Positions 18,700 to 26,956 of a stretch of 64,000 nucleotides of DNA are shown here, piece by piece. The stretch is from Candidatus Proximibacter danicus. Lineage in GTDB: Bacteria; Pseudomonadota; Gammaproteobacteria; Burkholderiales; Rhodocyclaceae. The notes beneath the pieces are model-generated. The model saw only the letters and a list, made by a program, of their open reading frames with translations, had not been told where the DNA came from and did no database searches. A program made the position numbers and the translations under genes. Position 1 is the stretch's first letter, and the number at the start of each line of letters is the position of its first letter. The DNA lies in assembly GCA_016710885.1 (NCBI GenBank), contig JADJUC010000012.1:62001-126000 (forward strand). The letters are read 5' to 3'.

Positions 18700-18817
18700 A
18701 GTCTTGCCCTCCGGGGCGACTACCGCCCCACTTTCTGCCAAAATGCCCAGCTTGCCTGAAAACCTTCGCGACTTCATGACTTCGCGGCGCCTCTGAGCGC
18801 CTGAAACGCTTCTGCCG

Positions 18818-19369
18818 ATGCCACCCCGTCTCCTGCTGCTTGCCTATATTGTGTCACTGCTGCTGCACGCAGCTGTGCTTGGCGGCGGTGCGCTCAATCA
18901 ACTGCTGAAACCGCCACCCTCCCGCGTTCTGCTGGCCAGCCTGCGGCTACCGCCGGTGGAGGTGCCGCCCGCCGAACCCCTGATCAAGGATACGCTGGCC
19001 CCGGAAGAACCCAAACCTGAACCGAAGGTTGAACCGCTGCCCGCGCCACCCCCCGATCCACGCCCCAGCGCCACTCCGCGCCCGGCAAAAGCGGAGAAAG
19101 CAGAGAAGCGCGAGGTGCAGGCCGCGCAGCGCAAGATCGCGCAGCATACCTACTACCCGCCCGAGGCCATTGCCGGCAACATCGAAGGTGATGTCCGCCT
19201 GCTGCTGGTGCTGGGCGAAGACGGCGCCATCAGCGACGTGCAGATCGCCGCCTCCAGCGGCCATGCCATTCTCGACAACGCGGCGATCAAGGCGGCCTAT
19301 GCAATGGGTCGGCTGCCTGGCGTGGCGGCGCGCGAGATGCTCCTGCCGGTGTCGTTTCGGCTGCGCTGA
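18818..19369 (+). CDS. TonB-like energy transducer protein
   Basis: A single N-terminal membrane segment (LLLLAYIVSLLLHAAVLGG), a Pro/Glu/Lys-rich linker (EEPKPEPKVEPLPAPPPDPR) and a C-terminal TonB domain from about residue 105 (YYPPEAIAGNIEGDVRLLLV, then LDNAAIKAAYAMGRLP) give the standard TonB layout in 183 residues. No exbB, exbD or TonB-dependent receptor is adjacent, so the partner is unknown. Palindromic repeats follow the stop. Confidence 0.85.
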   Translation: MPPRLLLLAYIVSLLLHAAVLGGGALNQLLKPPPSRVLLASLRLPPVEVPPAEPLIKDTLAPEEPKPEPKVEPLPAPPPDPRPSATPRPAKAEKAEKREVQAAQRKIAQHTYYPPEAIAGNIEGDVRLLLVLGEDGAISDVQIAASSGHAILDNAAIKAAYAMGRLPGVAAREMLLPVSFRLR

Positions 19370-19378
19370 GCCTATTGG

Positions 19379-19527
19379 CCCTTCGATACGCGCTTCGCGC
19401 TACTCAGGACGAACGGTCCGGGGGCCGTGATCTCCCTTGCACCGACTCAGCACGAACAGCCCCGGGTCTGTGATCTCCCATGTACCGTTCGTGCTGAGTA
19501 GCCTGCATCGCAGGCGTATCGAAGCAG
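19379..19527. repeat. Palindromic dispersed repeat, copy cluster C
   Basis: Unit 19379-19420 (minus) and unit 19482-19527 (plus, ACCGTTCGTGCTGAGTAGCC...) face each other, with a partial unit at 19441-19460. The sequences match the unit at 7529-7631 and 9446-9568 closely, including GAGTAGC, a variable hairpin tip and GCGTATCGAAG. It fills the gap between the tonB-like gene and trmB. Confidence 0.75.
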
Positions 19528-19546
19528 CAGCAAACCTCAGCGGTGG

Positions 19547-20263
19547 TTAAACGCTTTTCCTGAACACCAGATCCCACACCCCATGCCCCAAGCGCAGGCC
19601 GCGCTGCTCGAACTTGGTCAGCGGCCGGTAGTCGGGGCGCGGCGCGAATCCTTCAGCGGCGTCAGCCGTATTCTCCAGCGCAGGTTCAGCCGAAAGCACT
19701 TCCAGCATCTGTTCCGCGTAGTTTTCCCAATCCGTCGCGCAGTGGATGTAACCGCCGGGCTTGAGCTTGGATACCAGCGTCGCTACCAGCGGTGGCTGGA
19801 TCAGGCGGCGCTTGTGGTGGCGCGCCTTGGGCCACGGATCGGGGAAGAAGATGTGCACGCCCGAGAGTGTCTCTGGCCCGATCATGTCGCGCAGCACTTC
19901 CACCGCATCGTGCTGGCAGATGCGCTGATTGCTGATACCGCCTTCGGCGACCAGCTTGCACAGGCTGCCAACGCCGGGGGTATGCACTTCCAGCCCGAGG
20001 TAGTCGTTTTCCGGATGCGCGGCGGCGATGGCGAACGAGGTCTCGCCCATGCCGCAGCCGATCTCGAAGATCTTCGGCGACGAGCGGCCGAACAATGCAT
20101 CAAGGTCCAGCGGTGCATTGGCGTAGGGCACGCCGATCTTCGGCATCATGTCCTCGTAGTAGCGCTGCTGCGCGTTCGAGACGCGGCCCTGGCGCAGCAC
20201 GAAGCTGCGGATGTGGCCGGCACGACCGGCGGTGTAGACGCCTTCCTCTTTTTCTTCGCTCAT
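19547..20263 (-). CDS. trmB: tRNA (guanine-N7-)-methyltransferase
   Basis: TrmB makes m7G46 in tRNA. The SAM-binding motif is FEIGCGMGETSFAIA and the family motif FPDPWPKARHHKRRL is intact. At 238 residues it is of normal length. It starts 4 bp inside the end of thiG, so it is coupled to the thiazole genes, an arrangement common in betaproteobacteria. Confidence 0.95.
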   Translation of the reverse strand: MSEEKEEGVYTAGRAGHIRSFVLRQGRVSNAQQRYYEDMMPKIGVPYANAPLDLDALFGRSSPKIFEIGCGMGETSFAIAAAHPENDYLGLEVHTPGVGSLCKLVAEGGISNQRICQHDAVEVLRDMIGPETLSGVHIFFPDPWPKARHHKRRLIQPPLVATLVSKLKPGGYIHCATDWENYAEQMLEVLSAEPALENTADAAEGFAPRPDYRPLTKFEQRGLRLGHGVWDLVFRKSV

Positions 20264-21051
20264 GAACCGATCAGCCCGGAAGTGGGCGACGACGGATCGG
20301 CCGAGTACAGCTTGCGCGGCATGCGGCCGGCGAGGAAAGCCTCGCGGCCGGCTTCGACGGCCTTCTTCATGGCCGAGGCCATCAGCACCGGATTCTTCGC
20401 GTGGGCAATCGCCGTGTTCATCAGCACGCCGTCGCAGCCCAGCTCCATGGCGATCGCCGCATCGGACGCCGTGCCAACGCCGGCATCGACCAGCACCGGC
20501 ACCTTGGCGTTATCGATGATCAGGCGCAGGTTCCACGGGTTCACGATGCCCATGCCGGAGCCGATCAGCGAGGCCAGCGGCATCACTGCGACGCAGCCGA
20601 TTTCTTCAAGCATCTTGCATTGAATGGGATCGTCGGCGCAGTAGACCATGACCTCGAAGCCTTCCTTGACCAGCGTCTCGGCCGCCTTCAGGGTTTCCGG
20701 CATGTTCGGGAAGAGGTTGGTCGGGTCGCCGAGCACTTCCAGCTTCACCAGCGCGTGGCCGTCGAGCAACTCGCGGGCGAGACGCAGCGTGCGTACCGCG
20801 TCGTCGGCGGTGTAGCAGCCCGCGGTATTGGGCAGGATGGTGTATTTCGACGGTGGAATGGCATCGAGCAGGTTTGGCTGGCTCGGGTCCTGGCCGATGT
20901 TGGTGCGGCGGATGGCCACCGTGACGATCTCGGCGCCGGAAGCGGCGATCGCTTCCTTGGTTTCGGCGAAATCCTTGTACTTGCCGGTGCCGACCAGCAG
21001 ACGCGAGCCGTAGGTCTTGCCGGCAATAACAAGACTGTTCAGTTGATCCAT
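20260..21051 (-). CDS. thiG: Thiazole synthase ThiG
   Basis: ThiG makes the thiazole phosphate of thiamine from deoxyxylulose phosphate, dehydroglycine and ThiS thiocarboxylate. Visible signatures are SRLLVGTGKYKDF, the active-site lysine segment VKLEVLGDPTNLFPN and VLVDAGVGTASDAAIAMELG. The 263-residue length is standard. thiS lies 33 bp upstream on the same strand. Confidence 0.96.
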   Translation of the reverse strand: MDQLNSLVIAGKTYGSRLLVGTGKYKDFAETKEAIAASGAEIVTVAIRRTNIGQDPSQPNLLDAIPPSKYTILPNTAGCYTADDAVRTLRLARELLDGHALVKLEVLGDPTNLFPNMPETLKAAETLVKEGFEVMVYCADDPIQCKMLEEIGCVAVMPLASLIGSGMGIVNPWNLRLIIDNAKVPVLVDAGVGTASDAAIAMELGCDGVLMNTAIAHAKNPVLMASAMKKAVEAGREAFLAGRMPRKLYSADPSSPTSGLIGS

Positions 21052-21084
21052 GAGGTGAGTGCTCCTTAACCTGCGAATGCTTTG

Positions 21085-21294
21085 TTAGCCGCCGCCAACG
21101 GCAACGACGATCTCGAACTTGTCGCCTTCGCCGACCGCTGTTTCAGCGTGGCGGCTCTTCGGCACGATCTCGTCGTTGTGCTCGACGGCGATCCGCTTGC
21201 CGGTCAGCCCGAGCGCATCGAGCAGCGTGGCGACGCTCGCCTGGGCAGGGAAATCCTTGAATTCACGGCTTTCACCGTTGATCGTCAGTTTCAT
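21085..21294 (-). CDS. thiS: Sulfur carrier protein ThiS
   Basis: A 69-residue ubiquitin-like sulfur carrier ending in the Gly-Gly that is thiocarboxylated. The start at 21294 (MKLTINGESREF) gives the normal length; a longer in-frame ORF to 21432 adds a non-conserved leader. It provides sulfur to ThiG, encoded next. Confidence 0.93.
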   Translation of the reverse strand: MKLTINGESREFKDFPAQASVATLLDALGLTGKRIAVEHNDEIVPKSRHAETAVGEGDKFEIVVAVGGG

Positions 21295-21491
21295 TGGGCA
21301 ACAGCAAGGGGAAAGGCTGAATTTTAGCACGCACCCCCGTGCCGCTCGGCTACAAGCGGCAAGCCATTCAGGCAAATTGCCCGCGCTCCCATGGCGATAT
21401 CCGCGATAATTCGGGACCACACGCCGTGTCACGCAAACTTGCCTTTTGAGGGCGACAGACGCAGCCCTGAACGAAGTCTCGCGAGGATGAA

Positions 21492-21740
21492 ATGAGCGGT
21501 TTCGAAAACTACAAACAGGAACTTGCCGGTATCGACCACGAGATCCTGCACTACGCCTCCCTGTGCGGCGTCGACATTGCCGACCACGAGGCGATCAACG
21601 CCTGCATCCATCAGCCGCACGAGGCCTGGGTGAACGACAAGGCTCGCGAAACCTTGCATGGACTTCTGATATTGCGCGTGAAAGTAGAAGAGGAAATGCT
21701 CACTCTCGGACAACGGCCCCCGGCGCTTGGGGATTGTTGA
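21492..21740 (+). CDS. Small conserved protein of unknown function
   Basis: An 82-residue acidic, helical, soluble protein (MSGFENYKQELAGIDHEILH at the start) with three cysteines and no recognised domain. AGGATGAA just before the ATG is a weak ribosome site. It stands alone between thiS and infA. The amino acid pattern looks like a real protein, but I cannot assign a function. Confidence 0.6.
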   Translation: MSGFENYKQELAGIDHEILHYASLCGVDIADHEAINACIHQPHEAWVNDKARETLHGLLILRVKVEEEMLTLGQRPPALGDC

Positions 21741-21966
21741 GCAGAGGCTGTTGAGACAACGAGGTGAAATGTCAAGGCGAGATTGCATAAACGGCCAATT
21801 TGGCGCATAGTGCGCCCCTGCGAATATCAAGTAGTGTCGTTGTTGTCCGGTTCAGTACCTGCAGTTCAGCGGTATCTTTCCTTTCATCACCTGCCGTCTT
21901 GACCATCCCGCATCCCCCGCGATTGCCGGGGTTAATCGCTCCCGACTTATTCCCGGAGGTTTGGTC

Positions 21967-22218
21967 TTGGCCAAAGAAGAACTGCTTGAAATGAATGGCA
22001 TGGTAGAGGAAGTCCTGCCGGACTCCCGCTTCCGCGTACTGCTCGAAAACGGACACCAGCTGGTGGCTTATACCGCTGGAAAAATGCGCAAGCACCACAT
22101 CCGCATCCTTGCGGGTGACAAGGTGACGCTTGAGCTTTCCCCGTACGACCTCTCCAAGGGCCGCATCACCTTCCGTCACATCGAAGGTCGCGCGCCGATG
22201 GCTGCCCGCCGCCGCTAA
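21967..22218 (+). CDS. infA: Translation initiation factor IF-1 (second-type paralogue)
   Basis: An 83-residue S1-like OB-fold protein, AKEELLEMNGMVEEVLPDSR onward, with SPYDLSKGRITFRH near the end. I chose the TTG at 21967: GGAGGT lies 6 nt upstream and the product then begins MAKEEL, as in other IF-1 proteins. It stands away from ribosomal protein operons, which fits the extra IF-1 copies that many betaproteobacteria carry. The 225 bp before it hold no gene. Confidence 0.93.
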   Translation: MAKEELLEMNGMVEEVLPDSRFRVLLENGHQLVAYTAGKMRKHHIRILAGDKVTLELSPYDLSKGRITFRHIEGRAPMAARRR

Positions 22219-22248
22219 GCGACTTTTCTGCGGTGCTTCCTGCAGCGT

Positions 22249-23210
22249 TCAAGCGCTGTCGGCATCGCAGGGGCAGTAGTTGATCTCGACGGAGACATGC
22301 ACGAGCTCCTCGTGCTGCGCCAGCACGGCGCGCACCCCGCCGGGTTCAGTTCGGCATCATGGGTGACCAACCCGACAATCACCGCAAACCTTGATTTTCC
22401 GACCCGCCACACGTGGAGGTCGGCAATGCGCGTATTTGTCGCCCAGGTCGGGTGTTGCTCGATCGCCTCCCGTACTTCCGCAACGACCGGATGATCCATC
22501 TCGCAGTCGAGCAATACGCGCGCACTGTCGCCCATCAGGCGCACGGCCCAGGCACTGATCAGGATGGCGCCGACAATGCCCATTGCCGGGTCCAGCCATT
22601 GCCAGCCGAAAAAGGCGCCGCCGGCGAGTGCTGCAATCGCCAGAATCGACGTTGCAGCATCGGTCAATACATGGACGTAGGCTGACTTGAGGTTGAGGTC
22701 GTCGCCCTCGCCGTGCGTGTGTGCGTGCGCTGTTGCGTGATCATGTTCGTGGTCGTGGTGATGGGCACCGCCAAGGATGAAGGCGCAGACCAGATTGACG
22801 ATCAATCCCAGCACCGCCACAAGCATGGCTTCAATGAAACCGATAGGCTTGGGTTGCAGCAGATGGGCGATGGATTCCCAGACCATTGCGCCAGCAACGA
22901 CGAGCAGCATGAGTGCGCTGGTGAAGCCGGCCAGCACTTCGATTTTCCAGGTGCCAAAGGCAAAGCGCGTGTCAGTCGCGTAGCGCCGCGCCAGCGCGTA
23001 GGCCAGCGCCGAGAGGCCGATGGCAAAGGCATGCGTGGCCATGTGCCAGCCATCGGCGAGCAAAGCCATTGAGTTGAAGGCGATGCCGGCGACGATCTCG
23101 ACCACCATGGTCGCCAGCGTGATCCACATGACCAACTGCGCGCTGCGCTCGGCGACCGGGTTGCCGCTGTCGAAGGAGTGGCTGTGCCGCCAGGCTTCTG
23201 TATCGTGCAT
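22249..23210 (-). CDS. Cation diffusion facilitator, DmeF-like; one frame break
   Basis: A Zn/Co-type efflux protein of the CDF family with six membrane segments and a His-rich loop (HHHDHEHDHATAHAHTHGEG) between segments 4 and 5. I start at MHDTEAWRHSHSF (23210), which matches DmeF-type openings. Near the C-terminus the frame breaks in the C-run at 22335-22338: one missing base restores VRAVLAQHEELVHVSVEINY and a stop at 22249. Without it the frame runs to 22215 with an unnatural tail. Convergent with infA. Confidence 0.85.
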
Positions 23211-23347
23211 GCCGGGCATTCTACGTGAGCATCGATCTTGCAGGCAGTTGCGAGGCTCTATCGCTGTGCCATGCCTCAAGTTTCCAGCACTCCGGGCCGT
23301 TAGGAGTGAACACGAAGAGAAAAAACAGAAAAAAGCCGAGGAACAAA

Positions 23348-23485
23348 ATGCCCGAAAAAATGGAAAATCTGGAAACGCTGATCGACAACATCCTGCAGGA
23401 CGAAGGTCCGATGACGCTCGCCGATCTGATCAATCTCATTGCTCAGCCGCACAGCTACGACCGCTTCTGTCTGGCGGCGGTCTGA
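23348..23485 (+). CDS. Small ORF of unknown function, doubtful
   Basis: A 45-codon ORF (MPEKMENLETLIDNILQDEG...) with GAGGA about 8 nt before the ATG, in the 355-bp stretch between dmeF and the tRNA genes. The amphipathic helix-like composition is plausible, but no family is recognised and it could be chance. Nothing else was seen in 23211-23347 or 23486-23534. Confidence 0.35.
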   Translation: MPEKMENLETLIDNILQDEGPMTLADLINLIAQPHSYDRFCLAAV

Positions 23486-23534
23486 CCTTTCGACAAACTC
23501 GCCGACGCTGTTCCCGGCAAGCCTGAAAGCAAAG

Positions 23535-23556
23535 CGGCCCTCCTTGCGGAGGGCCG
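23535..23556 (-). terminator. Terminator of the tRNA-Lys operon
   Basis: CGGCCCTCC (23535-23543), loop TTGC, GGAGGGCCG (23548-23556) form a perfect 9-bp stem; on the minus strand it is followed by CTTTGCTTTC. It lies 11 bp past the second tRNA gene. Confidence 0.75.
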
Positions 23557-23566
23557 TTCGTTATTC

Positions 23567-23642
23567 TGGTGGGTTGTGAGTGGCTCGAACACTCGACCTA
23601 CGGATTAAGAGTCCGCTGCTCTACCAACTGAGCTAACAACCC
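23567..23642 (-). tRNA. tRNA-Lys (anticodon CTT)
   Basis: On the minus strand the 76-nt gene starts GGGTTGTTAGCTCAGTTGGT, folds into a cloverleaf with anticodon loop CTCTTAA (anticodon CTT) and T-loop TTCGAGC, and encodes CCA. The acceptor stem GGGTTGT/ACAACCC is perfect. It reads AAG codons. Confidence 0.93.
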
Positions 23643-23667
23643 GGCGCGCTATATGTTTCCAAAGTCT

Positions 23668-23743
23668 TGGTAGGCCGTGCGGGATTCGAACCTGCGACCA
23701 ACGGATTAAAAGTCCGCTGCTCTACCAACTGAGCTAACGACCC
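23668..23743 (-). tRNA. tRNA-Lys (anticodon TTT)
   Basis: On the minus strand it starts GGGTCGTTAGCTCAGTTGGT, with anticodon loop CTTTTAA (anticodon TTT), T-loop TTCGAAT and encoded CCA. The acceptor pairs with one G-U at position 1-72. It is first in the two-tRNA operon, 25 bp upstream of the CTT gene. Confidence 0.95.
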
Positions 23744-23767
23744 ATCGCCGGGAAAACGCGAGCGCGA

Positions 23768-23797
23768 ATTATAGAGGGCGGCCGGATTTCCTGTCAA
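23768..23797 (-). promoter_or_regulatory. Consensus sigma-70 promoter of the tRNA-Lys operon
   Basis: On the minus strand a perfect -35 box TTGACA (23792-23797), an 18-bp spacer and a perfect -10 box TATAAT (23768-23773) lie about 25 bp upstream of the first tRNA-Lys gene. Confidence 0.85.
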
Positions 23798-23819
23798 TCG
23801 AAGTCCGCTGTCGGAAAAT

Positions 23820-24911
23820 TCAGTCTTCCCGCATCAGTCGCCAGTATTCGTATTTGAGGGCGCCCCAGGCGCCGGCGACGATCGCTGCGAAGGTGATCAG
23901 TGAGCCGAGCGCCAGCGTCGAAACCCCGGTGATGCCTTGGCCGACAGTGCAGCCCATGGCGGTGACGCCGCCGAATCCCATGAGCGCGCCACCGGCGAGA
24001 TGGCGGACAAGGTCGGCGACATCGCGGAAGCCTTCCCAGCGGAAATTGCGCGACAGCAGGGCCCAGATCGCCGAGCCGGCAACGACGCCGAGTGCCAGCG
24101 CAACCCCGAAGGTGAGCTTGCGGCTACTGTCTGACCACAACATCAGCAGCTCGAGCGTGTAGGCCTGCGGGGCAACAAAGGTCAGTGATTCCATGCGGCC
24201 GCTATTCGTGGCGAGGAACGCTTCCTGCAAGGTGTCCGGGTCTTCGGCAAGGTAACCAAGGTGGCCGCTGACATACCAGGCGCCGACCACGATGGCACCG
24301 ATGGCGAGGCCGCCGAGTACATTGTCCAGGGTCAGAAAATCGCGACGGGCGAAGCAGAAGACGAGCAATCCCCCGCCGAGGCCAAGCGCGGAAAGCGCCA
24401 GCGCTGTCGCGGGGGCCATGCCAGCAGCGGCGAGCAGGGCCGGCAGATCCTGGCCGCCCGGCAGAGTGAGCGCTACCGTATCAAGCGTGTTTACGCGCAG
24501 CACCCCAAGGACGCCACGCATGGTCATGTAGGCGGTGATGCCAAGCACCAGAAAGACCACGAGCGATTTCAGATTTCCGGCACCGATACGGGTCAGCGTC
24601 CGTGCGCCGCAACCGGAGGCCAGCACCATGCCGATACCGAAAAGTGCACCGCCAACGAGGTGCGACAGCCAGGTCAGGTTCGGTGTGCGGTAAATCGACT
24701 TGTTGAGGTCGATCAGGCTGCTCGCGTGCAGTGCGGCACTGCCAAGAATGGCGATAGCAATGGCCAGCAGCCACATGCGCATGCGACTCCAGTCTTCCAT
24801 GTTGATGATGTCGGCGACCGCACCCATGGTGCAGAAATGCGTTTTCTGGCTGAGTGCGCCAAAGGCGGCGCCGAGGCCGAAGGCGAGCAGAAGAATGGTG
24901 GTGGTCGTCAT
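23820..24911 (-). CDS. YeeE/YedE-family sulfur permease
   Basis: A 363-residue membrane protein with about nine to ten hydrophobic segments. The conserved cysteines of the thiosulfate permease TsuA family are present in HFCTMGAV, ASGCGARTLTRIG and AMGCTVGQGITG. The family moves thiosulfate, and YedE relatives occur with selenium genes. It overlaps queC by 4 bp, so it is the second gene of a two-gene unit. No TusA-like partner is adjacent. Substrate is inferred only from family. Confidence 0.85.
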   Translation of the reverse strand: MTTTTILLLAFGLGAAFGALSQKTHFCTMGAVADIINMEDWSRMRMWLLAIAIAILGSAALHASSLIDLNKSIYRTPNLTWLSHLVGGALFGIGMVLASGCGARTLTRIGAGNLKSLVVFLVLGITAYMTMRGVLGVLRVNTLDTVALTLPGGQDLPALLAAAGMAPATALALSALGLGGGLLVFCFARRDFLTLDNVLGGLAIGAIVVGAWYVSGHLGYLAEDPDTLQEAFLATNSGRMESLTFVAPQAYTLELLMLWSDSSRKLTFGVALALGVVAGSAIWALLSRNFRWEGFRDVADLVRHLAGGALMGFGGVTAMGCTVGQGITGVSTLALGSLITFAAIVAGAWGALKYEYWRLMRED

Positions 24912-25588
24912 GCGTGGAGATAGCGGGTGAGGTCTGGAATGCTGGCAGCTTCAAAGCCTTCACGGCGCAGGCGGCAGGAGTCGCAGGCGCCGCAGGCGAG
25001 ACCTTCGTCGTTGGCCTGGTAGCAGGAAACGGTAAGACTGAAATCGACGCCAAGGAAGGTTCCACGGCGAATGATCGACGCTTTCGAGAGATCGATCAGC
25101 GGTGCGTGTATCGTCAGCGACTGGCCCTCGACACCGGCCTTGGTGGCCAGGTTGGCCATGGTCTGAAAGGCGGCGAGGTACTCCGGGCGACAGTCGGGGT
25201 AACCCGAATAGTCGACGGCATTGATGCCGACAAAAATGTCGCGGGCTTGCAGAACCTCCGCCCAGGCCAGCGCCAGCGAAAGCATGATGGTGTTCCGTGC
25301 CGGCACGTAGGTCACCGGGATGCCGGGCTGGACGCCACCGACGGGGACGTCAATGCCCTTGTCAGTGAGTGCCGAGCCACCGAACTGCGCAAGATCAAGG
25401 GTCAGGATTCGATGTTCGAGCGCGCGCTGTGCATGCGCCACATTGGCGGCCGCGTGGAGCTCCGCGCGATGTCGCTGGCCGTAGTCGAAAGACAGGCAGT
25501 GGCAGTCGAAACCGGCAGCGTGGGCGATGGCCAGGGTCGTCGCGGAGTCGAGACCGCCAGACAGGAGAACAATGGCTTTTTGCGTCAT
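24908..25588 (-). CDS. queC: 7-cyano-7-deazaguanine synthase QueC
   Basis: QueC makes preQ0 from 7-carboxy-7-deazaguanine and ammonia with ATP in queuosine synthesis. The PP-loop motif is LLSGGLDSATT near the N-terminus and the zinc-binding cysteines lie in LACGACDSCRLRREGF near the C-terminus. The 226-residue length is standard. It is followed by the overlapping YeeE gene. queD, queE and queF are not in the window. Confidence 0.95.
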   Translation of the reverse strand: MTQKAIVLLSGGLDSATTLAIAHAAGFDCHCLSFDYGQRHRAELHAAANVAHAQRALEHRILTLDLAQFGGSALTDKGIDVPVGGVQPGIPVTYVPARNTIMLSLALAWAEVLQARDIFVGINAVDYSGYPDCRPEYLAAFQTMANLATKAGVEGQSLTIHAPLIDLSKASIIRRGTFLGVDFSLTVSCYQANDEGLACGACDSCRLRREGFEAASIPDLTRYLHA

Positions 25589-25688
25589 GGGGTGGCGAAT
25601 ATACCTTGAATCGGAGTTTGAGCGCCACGGTATCTGCTTGTTCCTGCGCTACAATTCGACCTTTCCCCTGACCCTCAGGAGTTCTCCG

Positions 25689-26870
25689 ATGCGCCTTGCT
25701 GCCGTTGTTTCCGCCGTTGCCGCCACACTCGCCGTTTCATTGCCGCTGGGCACCTCCGCTCACGCTGCCGACAAGGTCAAGGTGGGTTTCTTGTCGACAC
25801 TTTCCGGCCCCGGCGCCGGGCTCGGCGTGGATATTCGCGATGGCTTCCAGTTGGGCGTCAAGCACCTCAATGGCAAGCTCGGCAATTTGCCGGCCGAAGT
25901 GCTCGTCGCTGACGATCAACAGAAGCCGGATGTCGCCAAGCAGGAAGCAGAAAAACTGCTGAAGCGAGAAAAGGTCGATTTCATGACCGGCATCGTCTTC
26001 TCCAACCTCATGCTCGCGGTTGGCCCGCAAGCTTTCGATGCCAAGACCTACTACATTTCGGCCAATGCCGGCCCCTCGCAATACGCCGGCGAGCAGTGCA
26101 ACCCCTTCTTCTTCAACGTCGCCTGGCAGAACGACAACCTGCATGAAGCCATGGGCAAATATGTGCAGGACAAGGGTTTCCGCAACGTCGTCATCGTTAC
26201 CCCGAACTATCCCGGCGGCAAGGATGCGGTCTCAGGCTTCAAGCGCTTCTACCAGGGCAAGTCGGAGGAGGTCTACACCAAGCTTGGTCAGCTTGATTAC
26301 GCCGCCGAGCTGGCGCAGATCCGCGCGACGAAGCCGGATGCCTTGTTCTTTTTCCTGCCGGGTGGCATGGGCATCAACTTCGTCAAGCAGTTCGTGGCGG
26401 CCGGCTTGTCCCGGGATATCCAGCTCTTCGCCCCGGGCTTTTCGGCGGACGAAGACGTGATCAAGGCCGTCGGCGCGCCAATGCTCGGCATGTTCAACTC
26501 CTCGCACTGGGCGCACGACTTCAACAATCCCGAAAACAAGCGCTTTGTTGCCGACTTCGAGAAAGAATACGGCCGCCTGCCTTCGCTCTACGCCTCGCAG
26601 GGCTACGATGCCGCCATGCTGATCGATGCCGCCGTTCGCGACGTCAAGGGCAAACTCGACGACAAGGAAGTGCTGCGGAAAGCCCTTGAAGCCAAGCGCT
26701 TCAAATCGGTGCGTGGCGATTTCAAATTCAACAACAACCACTATCCGGTGCAGAACTACGTGCTGCGGGTGATCAGCAAAGACGTGCAGGGGCGCGTGAC
26801 CAACAAGACGATGAGCACGACTTTCTCGAATCATGCCGATGCCTACGCCAACCAGTGCAAGATGAAGTAA
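25689..26870 (+). CDS. Liv-type ABC transporter substrate-binding protein
   Basis: A 393-residue periplasmic binding protein of the branched-chain amino acid/amide family. The ATG at 25689 has AGGAG 7 nt upstream and opens a signal peptide ending SAHA. The mature part begins VKVGFLSTLSGPGAGLGVDI, typical of the type I fold. It heads a five-gene unit with livH, livM, livG and livF. The ligand is probably an amino acid or small carboxylate; related binders of aromatic acids look alike, so the substrate is open. Confidence 0.88.
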   Translation: MRLAAVVSAVAATLAVSLPLGTSAHAADKVKVGFLSTLSGPGAGLGVDIRDGFQLGVKHLNGKLGNLPAEVLVADDQQKPDVAKQEAEKLLKREKVDFMTGIVFSNLMLAVGPQAFDAKTYYISANAGPSQYAGEQCNPFFFNVAWQNDNLHEAMGKYVQDKGFRNVVIVTPNYPGGKDAVSGFKRFYQGKSEEVYTKLGQLDYAAELAQIRATKPDALFFFLPGGMGINFVKQFVAAGLSRDIQLFAPGFSADEDVIKAVGAPMLGMFNSSHWAHDFNNPENKRFVADFEKEYGRLPSLYASQGYDAAMLIDAAVRDVKGKLDDKEVLRKALEAKRFKSVRGDFKFNNNHYPVQNYVLRVISKDVQGRVTNKTMSTTFSNHADAYANQCKMK

Positions 26871-26880
26871 AAATACCCAA

Positions 26881-26942
26881 ACACAGAGGCACAGCGACAC
26901 AGAGTTCTCTCTGCATTTCTCTGTGCCTCTGTGTCTCTGTGG
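26881..26942. repeat. CACAGAG/CTCTGTG inverted repeat, copy 1
   Basis: Left arm 26881-26904 and right arm 26919-26942 are imperfect inverted copies built from ACACAGAG units. It lies between the binding-protein gene and livH. Read on the plus strand it encodes SLCLCVSVV-like text, on the minus strand NHRDTEAQR-like text. A second copy is at 45742-45819. Confidence 0.8.
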
Positions 26943-26956
26943 TTAATGGTTGTCGC

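Noticed and set aside
26855..26956. N-terminal extension of LivH
   Set aside because: The extra codons are only the CACAGAG repeat; the ATG at 26957 gives the family start.
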